Assembly: GCA_024234875.1 (NCBI GenBank)
Contig: JACKNM010000013.1
Coordinates: 1 to 64,000, forward strand
Length of the DNA: 64,000 nt
Direction of reading: 5' to 3'
Source: Ectothiorhodospiraceae bacterium
Lineage (GTDB): Bacteria > Pseudomonadota > Gammaproteobacteria > HK1
Of this stretch, positions 8,205-16,137 are shown piece after piece (the first letter of the stretch is position 1; every line of letters starts with the position of its first letter). The translations under genes and the position numbers were made by a program. The notes under the pieces are model-generated. The model was not told where the DNA came from and did not search any database. It saw only the letters and a list, made by a program, of their open reading frames with translations.

Positions 8205-10414
8205 GCGGGTTTCGGCGCCGGCTCGCCGGGGGCGCCGGCCTGGCGCTCGATGGCGGGCTGCGCCGCTGCCACCGCCGCCTGGCGTTGCTCGGGTGTGAGG
8301 TCCTCGGCGCCGATCACCTCGACCTTGACGTTGCGCTCGGCGAAGCGGATGCCGTGGGCCTCGAAGCGGTCACGTATCCGCTGGTAGACCTCGCGTCGAA
8401 TCACCCATTGCTCCCCGGGCCGGGTCATGAACTTCAGCCCGATGACCATGTTGAACTCCTCCATCCGGCGCACGCCCTGGGACTTCAGCGTCTCGATGAT
8501 CGACGGGCCGTGCTCCGGATCGGCCTCGAGCTCGGCGCCGATCTGCTTGACCAGCTTCTTCACCAGCTTGAGGTCGGTGTCGAACGGCACCCGCACCTCG
8601 AGCTTGGTGATCACCCAGTCGCGGCTGTGGTTGGTGAGCGACTTCACCTCGCCGAACGGGATGGTGTGCACCGCACCGCGATGGTGACGCAGCCGCATCG
8701 AGCGCAGGGAGATCGACTCGACGGTGCCGCGGAGATTCTCGATCTCGATGTACTCACCGACCCGGAACGCGTCGTCGAGCAGGAAGAACACGCCGGAGAC
8801 GATGTCGCGCACCAGCGTCTGGGCGCCGAACCCGACCGCGATGCCGACCACCCCGGCGCCGGCCAGCAGCGGCCCGACATTCACCCCGAGCGAGGACAGC
8901 GCGACCAGGGCCACCATCAGCACCAGGGTCACCATCAGGAAGTTGCGCGCCAGCGGCAGCAGGGTGGCGAGCCGCGCCTCGGGACCGGGGGCATGCCCGG
9001 GCTCCGGGGGCCGATAGTCGGCCAGACGGGCGTCGATCGCGGTCCGCGCCCACACCCACAGCAGGTCGGCGACGAGCACCACGAAGAGGACGTCGATCGC
9101 GGTGCCGGAGATCCGTCCGGCGACGCTACGCGACTCCGACAAGGCCCACACGTCGACGTTCCAGGCGGCGCCGACCGCCAATGCCGCGCCGAGCGCGAGC
9201 GCGAAGCGCGCCAGGCGCTCGAGCACCGGTCGGTAGAGATCGACCCCGACCCGGTCCGGCGCCGCGCCGCGCACCAGCGCGCGCACCGCGCGGTCGGCCG
9301 GCACCAGGGCGGCGAGGACCATCACGGTCCACGACAGCGCGCTCGCACCACCGAGCCAGAGCAGCCAGGCGAGCGCCGCCATCGCGCTCAGCAGTAGCGG
9401 CACCAGCTCGGCCGGGATGCGACGTCCACCCGCCGCCGCCGGCCGACTCCGGAACCGCGCGTGCCAGCGCCACACCGCCGCCACCACCAGGACGAGCACC
9501 GCGGTCGCGGTCACCGAGCGCATCAGCACCGCCGCCATCGGCACCATCCCGGTCTCCTCGATGGCGAGCGCCGCATAGGCGCCGAGGGTGGCGACCGCCA
9601 CCACCGCCATCGACCAGCGATGCAGGAAGCGGGCGACCGGCGTGGTGACCGCGATCGGGCGCAGCGCCGGCACACGCGGGCAGAGCACGAACACCGCGGT
9701 CGCCTCGAGGACTCGAATCGTCACCACCGCCAGCAGCAGCCCGAGCACGACGCGCTCGACCAGCGGCGCCCAGTCGAAGGCGAGGAATCCTCCCAGGGTG
9801 CCGAGCGAGAACAGGGCGATGCCAGCCGCGTCGAGCCCGGCACGGATGGCGGTGCAGCGCACGCTCGCGTCGACCCCGCGCGCGGCATCGGCCTCGATCC
9901 GCCGCCGGAATCCGCCCGCGTAGCGCCAGAAGAGCCACTCCACCCCGGCCCCGATGACCAGGAACACCACCACGTAGACCAGCGAGCGCAGGGTCTCGCC
10001 CTCCCCCATCGCCGCCGACCAGGCGCCGGCCAGCTCGTCGAGCTCGCGCGGGGCGTCGCGCCAGGCCGTCGCCACCAGGCGCAAGCGCCCCTCGACGCTC
10101 GCGAGATGGTCGCGGAGCCACGCCTGTGGGGTGGACGGCGCGGCCGTCGCGCTCGACTCGAGACCCGCTCGCTCCGCCTGCCGTCGTAGCCAGGTGGCGA
10201 CGCGGTCGTCGGCGAGCAGATCGGCGAGGGCGCGGATCTGCTCCGGCGAGGGTGGCTCGGCCGGGGCCTCGGCGGTCGCGGGCACCGGGAGGCCGGGGAA
10301 CACCGCGCCGGCCGCTCGCGCCGACCCGCCGCCGAGCACGAGCACGAGGGCGAAGGCGAAGGCGAGGAGGGCCGGCAGCCGGCACACGCCCGAGCACCGT
10401 CTCTCGGGACTCAT
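8201..10414 (-). CDS. MscS-family mechanosensitive channel with large N-terminal membrane region
   Basis: A 737-residue inner-membrane channel of the larger MscS/MscM type, expected to release ions and small solutes under membrane tension. A signal-like hydrophobic start (LPALLAFAFALVLVLGGGSARA) is followed by a periplasmic helical region and about eight to ten membrane segments. The pore helix is recognisable as LLAGAGVVGIAVGFGAQTLV, then VSGVFFLLDD, the beta domain (GEYIEIENLRGTVESISLR) and the C-terminal MscS domain. The last 35 residues are a charged Ala/Pro tail ending in a stop supplied by a repeat. Its ATG overlaps the stop of the preceding redox protein by four bases (ATGA), so the two are translationally coupled. 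Confidence 0.9.
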   Translation of the reverse strand: MSPERRCSGVCRLPALLAFAFALVLVLGGGSARAAGAVFPGLPVPATAEAPAEPPSPEQIRALADLLADDRVATWLRRQAERAGLESSATAAPSTPQAWLRDHLASVEGRLRLVATAWRDAPRELDELAGAWSAAMGEGETLRSLVYVVVFLVIGAGVEWLFWRYAGGFRRRIEADAARGVDASVRCTAIRAGLDAAGIALFSLGTLGGFLAFDWAPLVERVVLGLLLAVVTIRVLEATAVFVLCPRVPALRPIAVTTPVARFLHRWSMAVVAVATLGAYAALAIEETGMVPMAAVLMRSVTATAVLVLVVAAVWRWHARFRSRPAAAGGRRIPAELVPLLLSAMAALAWLLWLGGASALSWTVMVLAALVPADRAVRALVRGAAPDRVGVDLYRPVLERLARFALALGAALAVGAAWNVDVWALSESRSVAGRISGTAIDVLFVVLVADLLWVWARTAIDARLADYRPPEPGHAPGPEARLATLLPLARNFLMVTLVLMVALVALSSLGVNVGPLLAGAGVVGIAVGFGAQTLVRDIVSGVFFLLDDAFRVGEYIEIENLRGTVESISLRSMRLRHHRGAVHTIPFGEVKSLTNHSRDWVITKLEVRVPFDTDLKLVKKLVKQIGAELEADPEHGPSIIETLKSQGVRRMEEFNMVIGLKFMTRPGEQWVIRREVYQRIRDRFEAHGIRFAERNVKVEVIGAEDLTPEQRQAAVAAAQPAIERQAGAPGEPAPKPA

Positions 10415-12036
10415 CGCGCCACCGCCTCGGCGAGCTCGGGGGTCGACGTCACACCGGACCCGTCGGGACCGCCCGGCGCGACCACCGCCGCGCCCGGGGG
10501 CAACACCAGGCCCTCTCCGACCGCCGTCGACACCACCAGCGCATCCGCCGGGAGGTCGGCCGCCAGCAGGCCGAGTGCGCCGTCCACCGTCGAGCCGGCG
10601 AGCACCGGATCTCCGCCCGGGGTATCGCTCACCAGCACCGGTCCGCGATGCAGCACCACCCGCACCTCGAGCCCGTCGGCGGCGGCGTGCGAATCCGGCT
10701 TGCGCGCCACCAACGGCGCGACCGCGTCGAGCACGGCCTGCGCACTGCACGCCGCGCGCACATGCCCTGGTAACACCGCCACCAGTCCCTCGCCCGCGAC
10801 CGGCGTGACGCGGGCTCCCGCACCCTCCAGCGCGTCGCGCAGCGCCCCGAGCCGACGCTCGAGCGCGAGGAGCACGTCGTGCACCGGATGGCTCGCGGCC
10901 TGGCGCTCGGCGCCACGTACCCGAGCCGCGACCACCACCGCATCGAGTCGGCGCCCGCCCTCGGCGAGGTCGAGCCGCAGCGAGGTCGGCGCCTCGAACG
11001 GGTCGGCGAGCCGCTCGATGGTCAGCGGCGAGCCCGTCGGCACGCACTGGCAGGCGAGCCGTACCCCGTCGTCCAGCCCCAATCGATCCCGCGTCTCGCG
11101 CTCGACCGGACCCGGCGGCGCGAGCCAGCGCTCGCCGTCGACGACGCGCACCCGACAGGCACCGCAACGCCCGCGACCACCGCAGAGGCTGGCGTGGGGC
11201 ACCTCGCACACCCGGCTGACCTCGAGCAGGGAGAGGCCGGCCGGGGCGCGGACCGTGGGTCCGCCGAGGTAGCTCACCTGCACTGGCTCGAGCTCCCCCC
11301 GACGTACGACACCACGCCCCACCAACACCGCGACGAGCGCCAGGGCGAAGACCGCGATGAAGGTCGTCTGCGCCTCGGCGATGACGTCCATCCCCGCGGC
11401 GTCGAGCGGCCGCGTCGCGGCGCGCAGGCGCTCGACCCACGCCGGGTCCGAGGCCAGCGCGAGGGCCTCCTTGCCGGCCTCGACGAAACCGAGCAACGCC
11501 AGCACCGGGACCAGGAAGGCGACGGGATAGAGCGCACCGCGCCAGCGATCCCACCACGGCCGAAGATGCATCCACGCGTACATGCCCATGCATCCGTGCA
11601 CCCAGGCGACGAGCACCACCATGAGCTGGCGCATGCCCGACCACGGGCTCGATTTCCAGTAGATCAGCATGAGCCAGGCGTAGCTCGGGTTCTGGTCGCC
11701 GATGGTCCAGGCGACTCGAGTGCCGAGGACGTGGAGCACCAGCAGCGGAGGCAGGGTCAGCGCCAGCACGAGCTGGGTGGCATCGAAGCCGGACATGCGC
11801 AGCGTGCGTCGGGCCCACAGCGCTTGCAGCCCGAGCACCAGGTGCAATGCCAGCGCGCCGTAGAGCACGAGCAGGCCGGGAAGGATCTGCCACGGCCACT
11901 GCAGGGGATGGCGCCAGCGGTCCATCGCCTCCAGCGAGACGAGCCCGATGGCGAGATTGCCGAGGTGGGACGCGACGTAGGCGAACAGCACCACGCCGGA
12001 CACCACTCTGAGCTTGCGCGGAAGGCTGCTGGACAC
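10411..12036 (-). CDS. Membrane redox protein: b-type anchor, 2Fe-2S ferredoxin and degenerate cyclase domain
   Basis: A 541-residue fusion. Residues 1-240 form about six membrane helices with histidines in SHLGN (His24), HLVLGLQAL (His65), LVLHVLG (His102) and WVHGCMGMY (His147). This resembles the haem-b anchor of succinate dehydrogenase. Residues 250-345 are a plant-type ferredoxin with Cys285, Cys291, Cys294 and Cys329. Residues 365-530 look like a class III nucleotide cyclase fold, but the first metal-binding Asp is replaced (VVVAARVRG) and the second motif reads GEGLVAVL. Catalytic activity is therefore unlikely. Related bacterial proteins combine the same anchor and ferredoxin with an active cyclase. 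A redox-sensing or electron-transfer role is inferred. Confidence 0.8.
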   Translation of the reverse strand: MSSSLPRKLRVVSGVVLFAYVASHLGNLAIGLVSLEAMDRWRHPLQWPWQILPGLLVLYGALALHLVLGLQALWARRTLRMSGFDATQLVLALTLPPLLVLHVLGTRVAWTIGDQNPSYAWLMLIYWKSSPWSGMRQLMVVLVAWVHGCMGMYAWMHLRPWWDRWRGALYPVAFLVPVLALLGFVEAGKEALALASDPAWVERLRAATRPLDAAGMDVIAEAQTTFIAVFALALVAVLVGRGVVRRGELEPVQVSYLGGPTVRAPAGLSLLEVSRVCEVPHASLCGGRGRCGACRVRVVDGERWLAPPGPVERETRDRLGLDDGVRLACQCVPTGSPLTIERLADPFEAPTSLRLDLAEGGRRLDAVVVAARVRGAERQAASHPVHDVLLALERRLGALRDALEGAGARVTPVAGEGLVAVLPGHVRAACSAQAVLDAVAPLVARKPDSHAAADGLEVRVVLHRGPVLVSDTPGGDPVLAGSTVDGALGLLAADLPADALVVSTAVGEGLVLPPGAAVVAPGGPDGSGVTSTPELAEAVAR

Positions 12037-12189
12037 TGCGCTGCCTCGTCATCGACCGATGCGCCGACGCCTGAGCGTAGCAGGGAAGACCGACGACGGC
12101 GGCACGCGACGCGTCGGCGCCGCCGTGGCCTGGGGCCGTGGCATGCTGAGCGGCCGGAATCGGGGCCGAATCGGCGGGAGTGGGGTGGG

Positions 12190-13461
12190 ATGGCACTGTC
12201 GGTGGTGATGACCCCGGTCGGCTCGGCCGGCGACGTGCTGCCGCTGGTGGACCTCGGGGCCCGGCTGCGCGCGCGCGGGCACCGCGTGAAGGTGGTGACC
12301 GCGGAGCCGTTCCGGGCCGCGACGCTGCGAGCCGGGCTCGAGTTCGTGGGCTTTCCCGACACCGAGACCTTCGAGCGCGCGGTGCGCGAGCCCGACCTCT
12401 GGCACCCGACACGGGGTCTGGGGCTGGTGGCGCGGTTCGTCGGCGAGTCCCTCGACGGCGCCTGGGCGCGGCTCGCCGAGCACGTCCCGGACCGCGACGC
12501 GGTGCTCGTCGGCCACTCGATCGCGTTCGCCACGCGTTGCTACGAGGAGCGCACCGGCGTGCCGGCGATCACCGTGCACCTCGCACCGTCGGCCATGCGC
12601 AGCCTCCACCGCCAGCCGGCCTTCCTGCCGGGAATGACCCTGTCCGGGCTGCCCATGCCAGTCAAGCGGGCCCTGTGGTGGATGACCGACCGCTGGCTCC
12701 TCGACCCGGCCATGGTGCCAGTGCTCGACGCCTTCCGTGCGCGCCACGGCCTGGCGCCGGTGCGGCGGCCGTTCCGCGCATGGCTGAGCTCGCCGAACGG
12801 TGTGCTGGGCCTGTTCCCCGACTGGTTCGGCCCGCGGCAACCGGACTGGCCGGCGCGACTCACCCTCGCCGGCTTCCCCCTGGCCGACGGCGGCGACGGC
12901 ACCCTCGCCCCCGAGGTCGAGGGCTGGCTCGCCGCGCATCCGGGTGCGGTGGTCGTCGCCCCGGGGTCGGCCAACGCCCACGCGCGTGCGTTCTTCGCTG
13001 CCGCCATCGAGGGGGTGCGACGCCTCGGTCGGCCGGTGGTCGCCCCGACGCCCTACCCCGAGGTGCTGCCGGCGCCGCTCGCCGACGACGTGCTGCACGC
13101 CCGGTACATCCCGTTCGCGCCGCTGCTCGCGCGGGCCGAGGCGATCGTCCACCACGGCGGCATCGGCACCGCCGCCCAGGCGCTGGCCGCGGGTCTGCCC
13201 CAGCTGGTGGTGCCGATGGGCTTCGACCAGCCGGACAACGCCACCCGCCTCGCCGAGTTGGGCGTGGCGCGCTGGCTGCGACCGGCGAGGCTCGCCCCCG
13301 ACAGCGTCGCGCGGACCCTCGGTCGACTCCTCGACACCCCGTCGGTCGCCAGCGCCTGCGCCCGCTGGGCGCCGCGCCTCGACCGCGACGGAGCGCTGGA
13401 GCGCGCCTGCGACGCGGTCGAGGCGGCGGCCCGCCGCGAGCCTCCGCCCGCCCCGCGTTGA
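12190..13461 (+). CDS. GT1 (UGT/MGT-type) glycosyltransferase
   Basis: A 423-residue GT-B glycosyltransferase of the UGT/macrolide-glycosyltransferase type, which moves a sugar from a nucleotide donor to a small hydrophobic or sterol-like acceptor. The N-terminal GSAGDVLPLVDLGARLRARG is the acceptor-domain signature. The C-terminal donor-binding signature is VHHGGIGTAAQALAAGLPQLVVP followed by FDQPDNATRL. The ATG at 12190 was chosen because the family N-terminus begins there; upstream coding in this frame only mirrors the gene on the other strand. It converges on the PEP-CTERM gene with six bases between. Confidence 0.9.
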   Translation: MALSVVMTPVGSAGDVLPLVDLGARLRARGHRVKVVTAEPFRAATLRAGLEFVGFPDTETFERAVREPDLWHPTRGLGLVARFVGESLDGAWARLAEHVPDRDAVLVGHSIAFATRCYEERTGVPAITVHLAPSAMRSLHRQPAFLPGMTLSGLPMPVKRALWWMTDRWLLDPAMVPVLDAFRARHGLAPVRRPFRAWLSSPNGVLGLFPDWFGPRQPDWPARLTLAGFPLADGGDGTLAPEVEGWLAAHPGAVVVAPGSANAHARAFFAAAIEGVRRLGRPVVAPTPYPEVLPAPLADDVLHARYIPFAPLLARAEAIVHHGGIGTAAQALAAGLPQLVVPMGFDQPDNATRLAELGVARWLRPARLAPDSVARTLGRLLDTPSVASACARWAPRLDRDGALERACDAVEAAARREPPPAPR

Positions 13462-13467
13462 CGGCAG

Positions 13468-14481
13468 CTACCGCCGGCGCGCGCCCCGGCCTCCGATTCC
13501 GGTCAGCCCGAGGGCGCCGAGGGCGGCCAACAGGGCCGTCGAGGGCTCGGGGACCGCGACCGCGGTCACCCCGAACAGCCCCCGATAGTCGAACCCCGAC
13601 TGCGAGCGCACGTCGGAGATCGCGAGGCGATTGCCCAGCGCGTCGAAGGCGCGCATGGCGGTGACTTGGAGGGTGTCCTGGAAGTCGAGCGAGACCGTGA
13701 TGTCACCCCCGGCGACCACCGCCGGCGAGGTCAGGTCGATCTCCACCAGGTTCTGCAACCCGAGACCGAGCACGACGGAGCCGTCCAGGCTCGGCAGGAA
13801 GTCGACCTCGAACGCGCCGGAGGCGGAGGTTGGCTGGTCGGACCGGCCGATGGTACGCGCCGACAGTAGATTGCTGGCCACCACCAGTCCGCTGCCGTCG
13901 AGGTCGTAGATTCGCCACGCCTCGGCCATGGTGAACGCCGCACCGGTCGGCGACAGCGTCCCGTCGAGCTCGAACTCGATGGCGACGCGATGCACCGGAG
14001 CCACGGCGTCGACCTCGATCACGTCCTCGAAGCTCGCGAACACCTGGGTCAGCAAGAACGTCGGCGTGCCCGAGGTCACCACCTGGCTGTCGCCGCCGAC
14101 GAACTCGAAAGAGATCGCGAGCGGCTCGTTCGCCGGGTTGTAGTAGGGCGAACTCAACGTTGCCTCCATGGCGGTGCGCAGGGCGAGCGGGGAGGCCTCG
14201 CCTTGCGCTCGCACCGAAAACCGCATCTCGGCGTCGCTGCCGTCGCCGCCCAGGCCCGTGAAGATGCGGTCGGCGACGGCCGCGGACCGCGCAACGGCAC
14301 CGCCCACCGCCTCGCCGAGGGCGCGGTCGAGCGGGGTCAGGAGAATGCTGCCCGAGCTCTGATGGACACCGGCTCCGGCTTCGAAGGTCACCCGCGACAT
14401 CGGGGTGGCGAGCACCAGGCCGGGGGTGAGGGCGAGGAAGGCGAGGCCGCCGAGCGGCCGCAGGTATCGATGCGAGGTCAT
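13468..14481 (-). CDS. PEP-CTERM sorting domain protein
   Basis: A 337-residue exported protein with a signal peptide (LGGLAFLALTPGLVLA). Its C-terminus is a textbook PEP-CTERM signal: VPEPSTALLAALGALGLTG followed by a basic cluster GARRR. Such signals are cut by an exosortase, and the mature protein is released or attached to surface polysaccharide. The central 280 residues are beta-rich and Asp-rich and match no family I recognise. No exosortase is seen in this window. Its start lies 308 bases from the molybdenum hydroxylase operon, which runs the other way. Confidence 0.85.
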   Translation of the reverse strand: MTSHRYLRPLGGLAFLALTPGLVLATPMSRVTFEAGAGVHQSSGSILLTPLDRALGEAVGGAVARSAAVADRIFTGLGGDGSDAEMRFSVRAQGEASPLALRTAMEATLSSPYYNPANEPLAISFEFVGGDSQVVTSGTPTFLLTQVFASFEDVIEVDAVAPVHRVAIEFELDGTLSPTGAAFTMAEAWRIYDLDGSGLVVASNLLSARTIGRSDQPTSASGAFEVDFLPSLDGSVVLGLGLQNLVEIDLTSPAVVAGGDITVSLDFQDTLQVTAMRAFDALGNRLAISDVRSQSGFDYRGLFGVTAVAVPEPSTALLAALGALGLTGIGGRGARRR

Positions 14482-14789
14482 GATCGGCTCTCCGTTTCCT
14501 GACTGGGTACCGTCTCGCCGGTGTGCGAGGCGCCCGGGCGGCTCTCGCAAGGGCGCCCGAGCTCCGGCGACCGCGACGGCACGCGGAGTGGACCTCACGA
14601 TGGGGGTGGTCGAAATCCGGGTCGGAGCCTGGAAGCGCCGTCGAAGCCCCCGCCGGCAGCGGCCGACGGGCGGACCGCACCCCTTCGCCGCGCAAGTGCG
14701 GGGGCGACCCATCCGGGGGCACGATCGATCCCGCCCCGGCGTGTTATCTTCGCGTTCCTCCCCACCCACCAAATAGAGATGGAGCTTCC
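14482..14789. other. 308-base divergent intergenic region
   Basis: This gap separates the PEP-CTERM gene (minus) from the molybdenum hydroxylase operon (plus). I see no convincing gene in it. A -10-like TATCTT at 14745-14750 lies 40 bases before the GTG start at 14790, but no good -35 accompanies it. A G/C-rich stretch with two GGCGCCCG-type blocks lies near 14530-14560 and may fold. Nothing else stands out. Confidence 0.5.
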
Positions 14790-15659
14790 GTGACCGGACT
14801 CGAATACCAGGCACCGGCTTCCGTGGACGATGCGGTCGGCCTGCTCGCGCGATTCCAAGGTGATGCGCGTGTGCTCGCCGGCGGCACCGATCTTCTTGTC
14901 CAACTGCGCTCGGGCCGGCTCAAGCCCGGCCTCGTGGTGGACGTCAAGCACATCCCCGAGATGCGCGAGATCAAGGACGCAGGCGACCACTTCTGGGTCG
15001 GCGGCGCCGTCTCGTGCGCGGAGCTCGGGGAGCACGAGGTCATCGGCGCGGCCTGGCCCGGCGTCGTCGAGGCCTCGGAGCTGATCGGCTCGACGCAGAT
15101 CCAGGGGCGCGCCACCCCGACCGGCAACCTCTGCAACGCCTCCCCGGCGGCGGACAGCGTTCCGGCGATGATCGCCGCCGGCGCGCGGTGCGTCATCGCG
15201 GGTCCCGACGGGCGGCGCGAGCTGCCGGTCGAGCAGGTGCAGAAGGGCCCCGGCAAGAACGCCCTGGCGAAGGGCGAGCTGGTGGTCGGCTTCAAGATCC
15301 CGAAGCCCGCCGCGCACTCCGGCGACGCCTACCTGCGCCTCATCCCCCGCACCGAGATGGACATCGCGGTGGTCGGGGTGGGCGTCGCGCTGACCGTGGA
15401 CGCCGGTGGCACCGTCACCGCGGCTCGGGTCGCCCTCGGGGCGGTCGCGCCGACCGCGCTGCTGGTCGGCGACGCGGCGAAGGCGATCATCGGCTCCAAG
15501 CTCGACGACGCGGCGCTCGAGAAGCTCGACGCGGCGGCCCGAGCGGCCTGCAAGCCGATCGACGACAAGCGCGGCACCGTTGCGTACCGCACCAAGATTG
15601 CGGGTGTGCTGGCACGGCGCGCCGCGAAGATTGCCTACGATCGCGCGAGGGGGCGGTAA
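14790..15659 (+). CDS. Molybdenum hydroxylase, FAD-binding medium subunit (CoxM/XdhB type)
   Basis: A 289-residue FAD subunit of a xanthine oxidase family enzyme. It would pass electrons from the 2Fe-2S subunit to an acceptor. The FAD motifs are LAGGTDLLVQLRSG near residue 35 and the TPTGNLCNASPAADS segment near residue 110. The C-terminal CO_deh_flav_C domain follows from about residue 175. The start is taken as GTG at 14790, preceded by GATGGAG, because the conserved domain begins immediately after it. The gene order medium-small-large is that of cox-type operons, and the stop overlaps the next ATG by one base (TAATG). Confidence 0.92.
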   Translation: MTGLEYQAPASVDDAVGLLARFQGDARVLAGGTDLLVQLRSGRLKPGLVVDVKHIPEMREIKDAGDHFWVGGAVSCAELGEHEVIGAAWPGVVEASELIGSTQIQGRATPTGNLCNASPAADSVPAMIAAGARCVIAGPDGRRELPVEQVQKGPGKNALAKGELVVGFKIPKPAAHSGDAYLRLIPRTEMDIAVVGVGVALTVDAGGTVTAARVALGAVAPTALLVGDAAKAIIGSKLDDAALEKLDAAARAACKPIDDKRGTVAYRTKIAGVLARRAAKIAYDRARGR

Positions 15660-16135
15660 TGGCGAAGACTCACGTCACGACGACGATCAACGGCGAGCCG
15701 ACAGAGTTCCTGTGCGAGCCGCAACAGACCCTGCTCGACGTGCTGCGCGACGAGCTGCAGCTCACCGGCACCAAGGAAGGCTGCGGCTCCGGCGACTGCG
15801 GCGCGTGCAGCGTGATGGTCGACGGGCGGCTGGTGTGCTCGTGCCTGGTGCTCGGCCCGGAGGTCGAGGGGCGCAGCATCGACACCATCGAGGGCATGGC
15901 CCACGGTGAGCAGCTCCACCCGCTGCAGCGGCACTTCCTCGAGGACGCGGCGCTGCAGTGTGGCGTGTGCACGCCCGGCTTCCTGGTCGCGGCCAAGGCG
16001 TTGCTCGACCGCAATCCCGATCCGACCGAGACCGAGGTACGTTTCTGGCTCGCCGGCAACCTCTGCCGGTGCACCGGGTACGACAAGATCATTCGCGCGG
16101 TGATGAACGCCGCGGCGGAGATGCGAGGAGCATGA
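15659..16135 (+). CDS. Molybdenum hydroxylase, 2Fe-2S small subunit (CoxS type)
   Basis: A 158-residue subunit with two 2Fe-2S clusters that carries electrons from the molybdenum centre to FAD. The N-terminal plant-type cluster is ligated by cysteines in GCGSGDCGACSVMV plus the Cys in VCSCLVLG. The C-terminal cluster uses CGVCTPGF and NLCRCTGYD. Length and cysteine spacing are normal for the family. It overlaps the FAD subunit by one base and is followed immediately by the large subunit. Confidence 0.95.
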   Translation: MAKTHVTTTINGEPTEFLCEPQQTLLDVLRDELQLTGTKEGCGSGDCGACSVMVDGRLVCSCLVLGPEVEGRSIDTIEGMAHGEQLHPLQRHFLEDAALQCGVCTPGFLVAAKALLDRNPDPTETEVRFWLAGNLCRCTGYDKIIRAVMNAAAEMRGA

Positions 16136-16137
16136 CG

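Noticed and set aside
10879..12189. Plus-strand open frame before the GT1 glycosyltransferase
   Set aside because: It is a shadow of the membrane redox gene on the other strand, and the glycosyltransferase N-terminus is complete from 12190.
10415..12412. Minus-strand open frame upstream of the MscS gene that would make a 1403-residue protein
   Set aside because: It runs antisense or out of frame to the redox membrane protein gene, is Arg/Ala/Pro-rich with no recognisable domain, and the MscS protein has a clean signal-like start at 10414.
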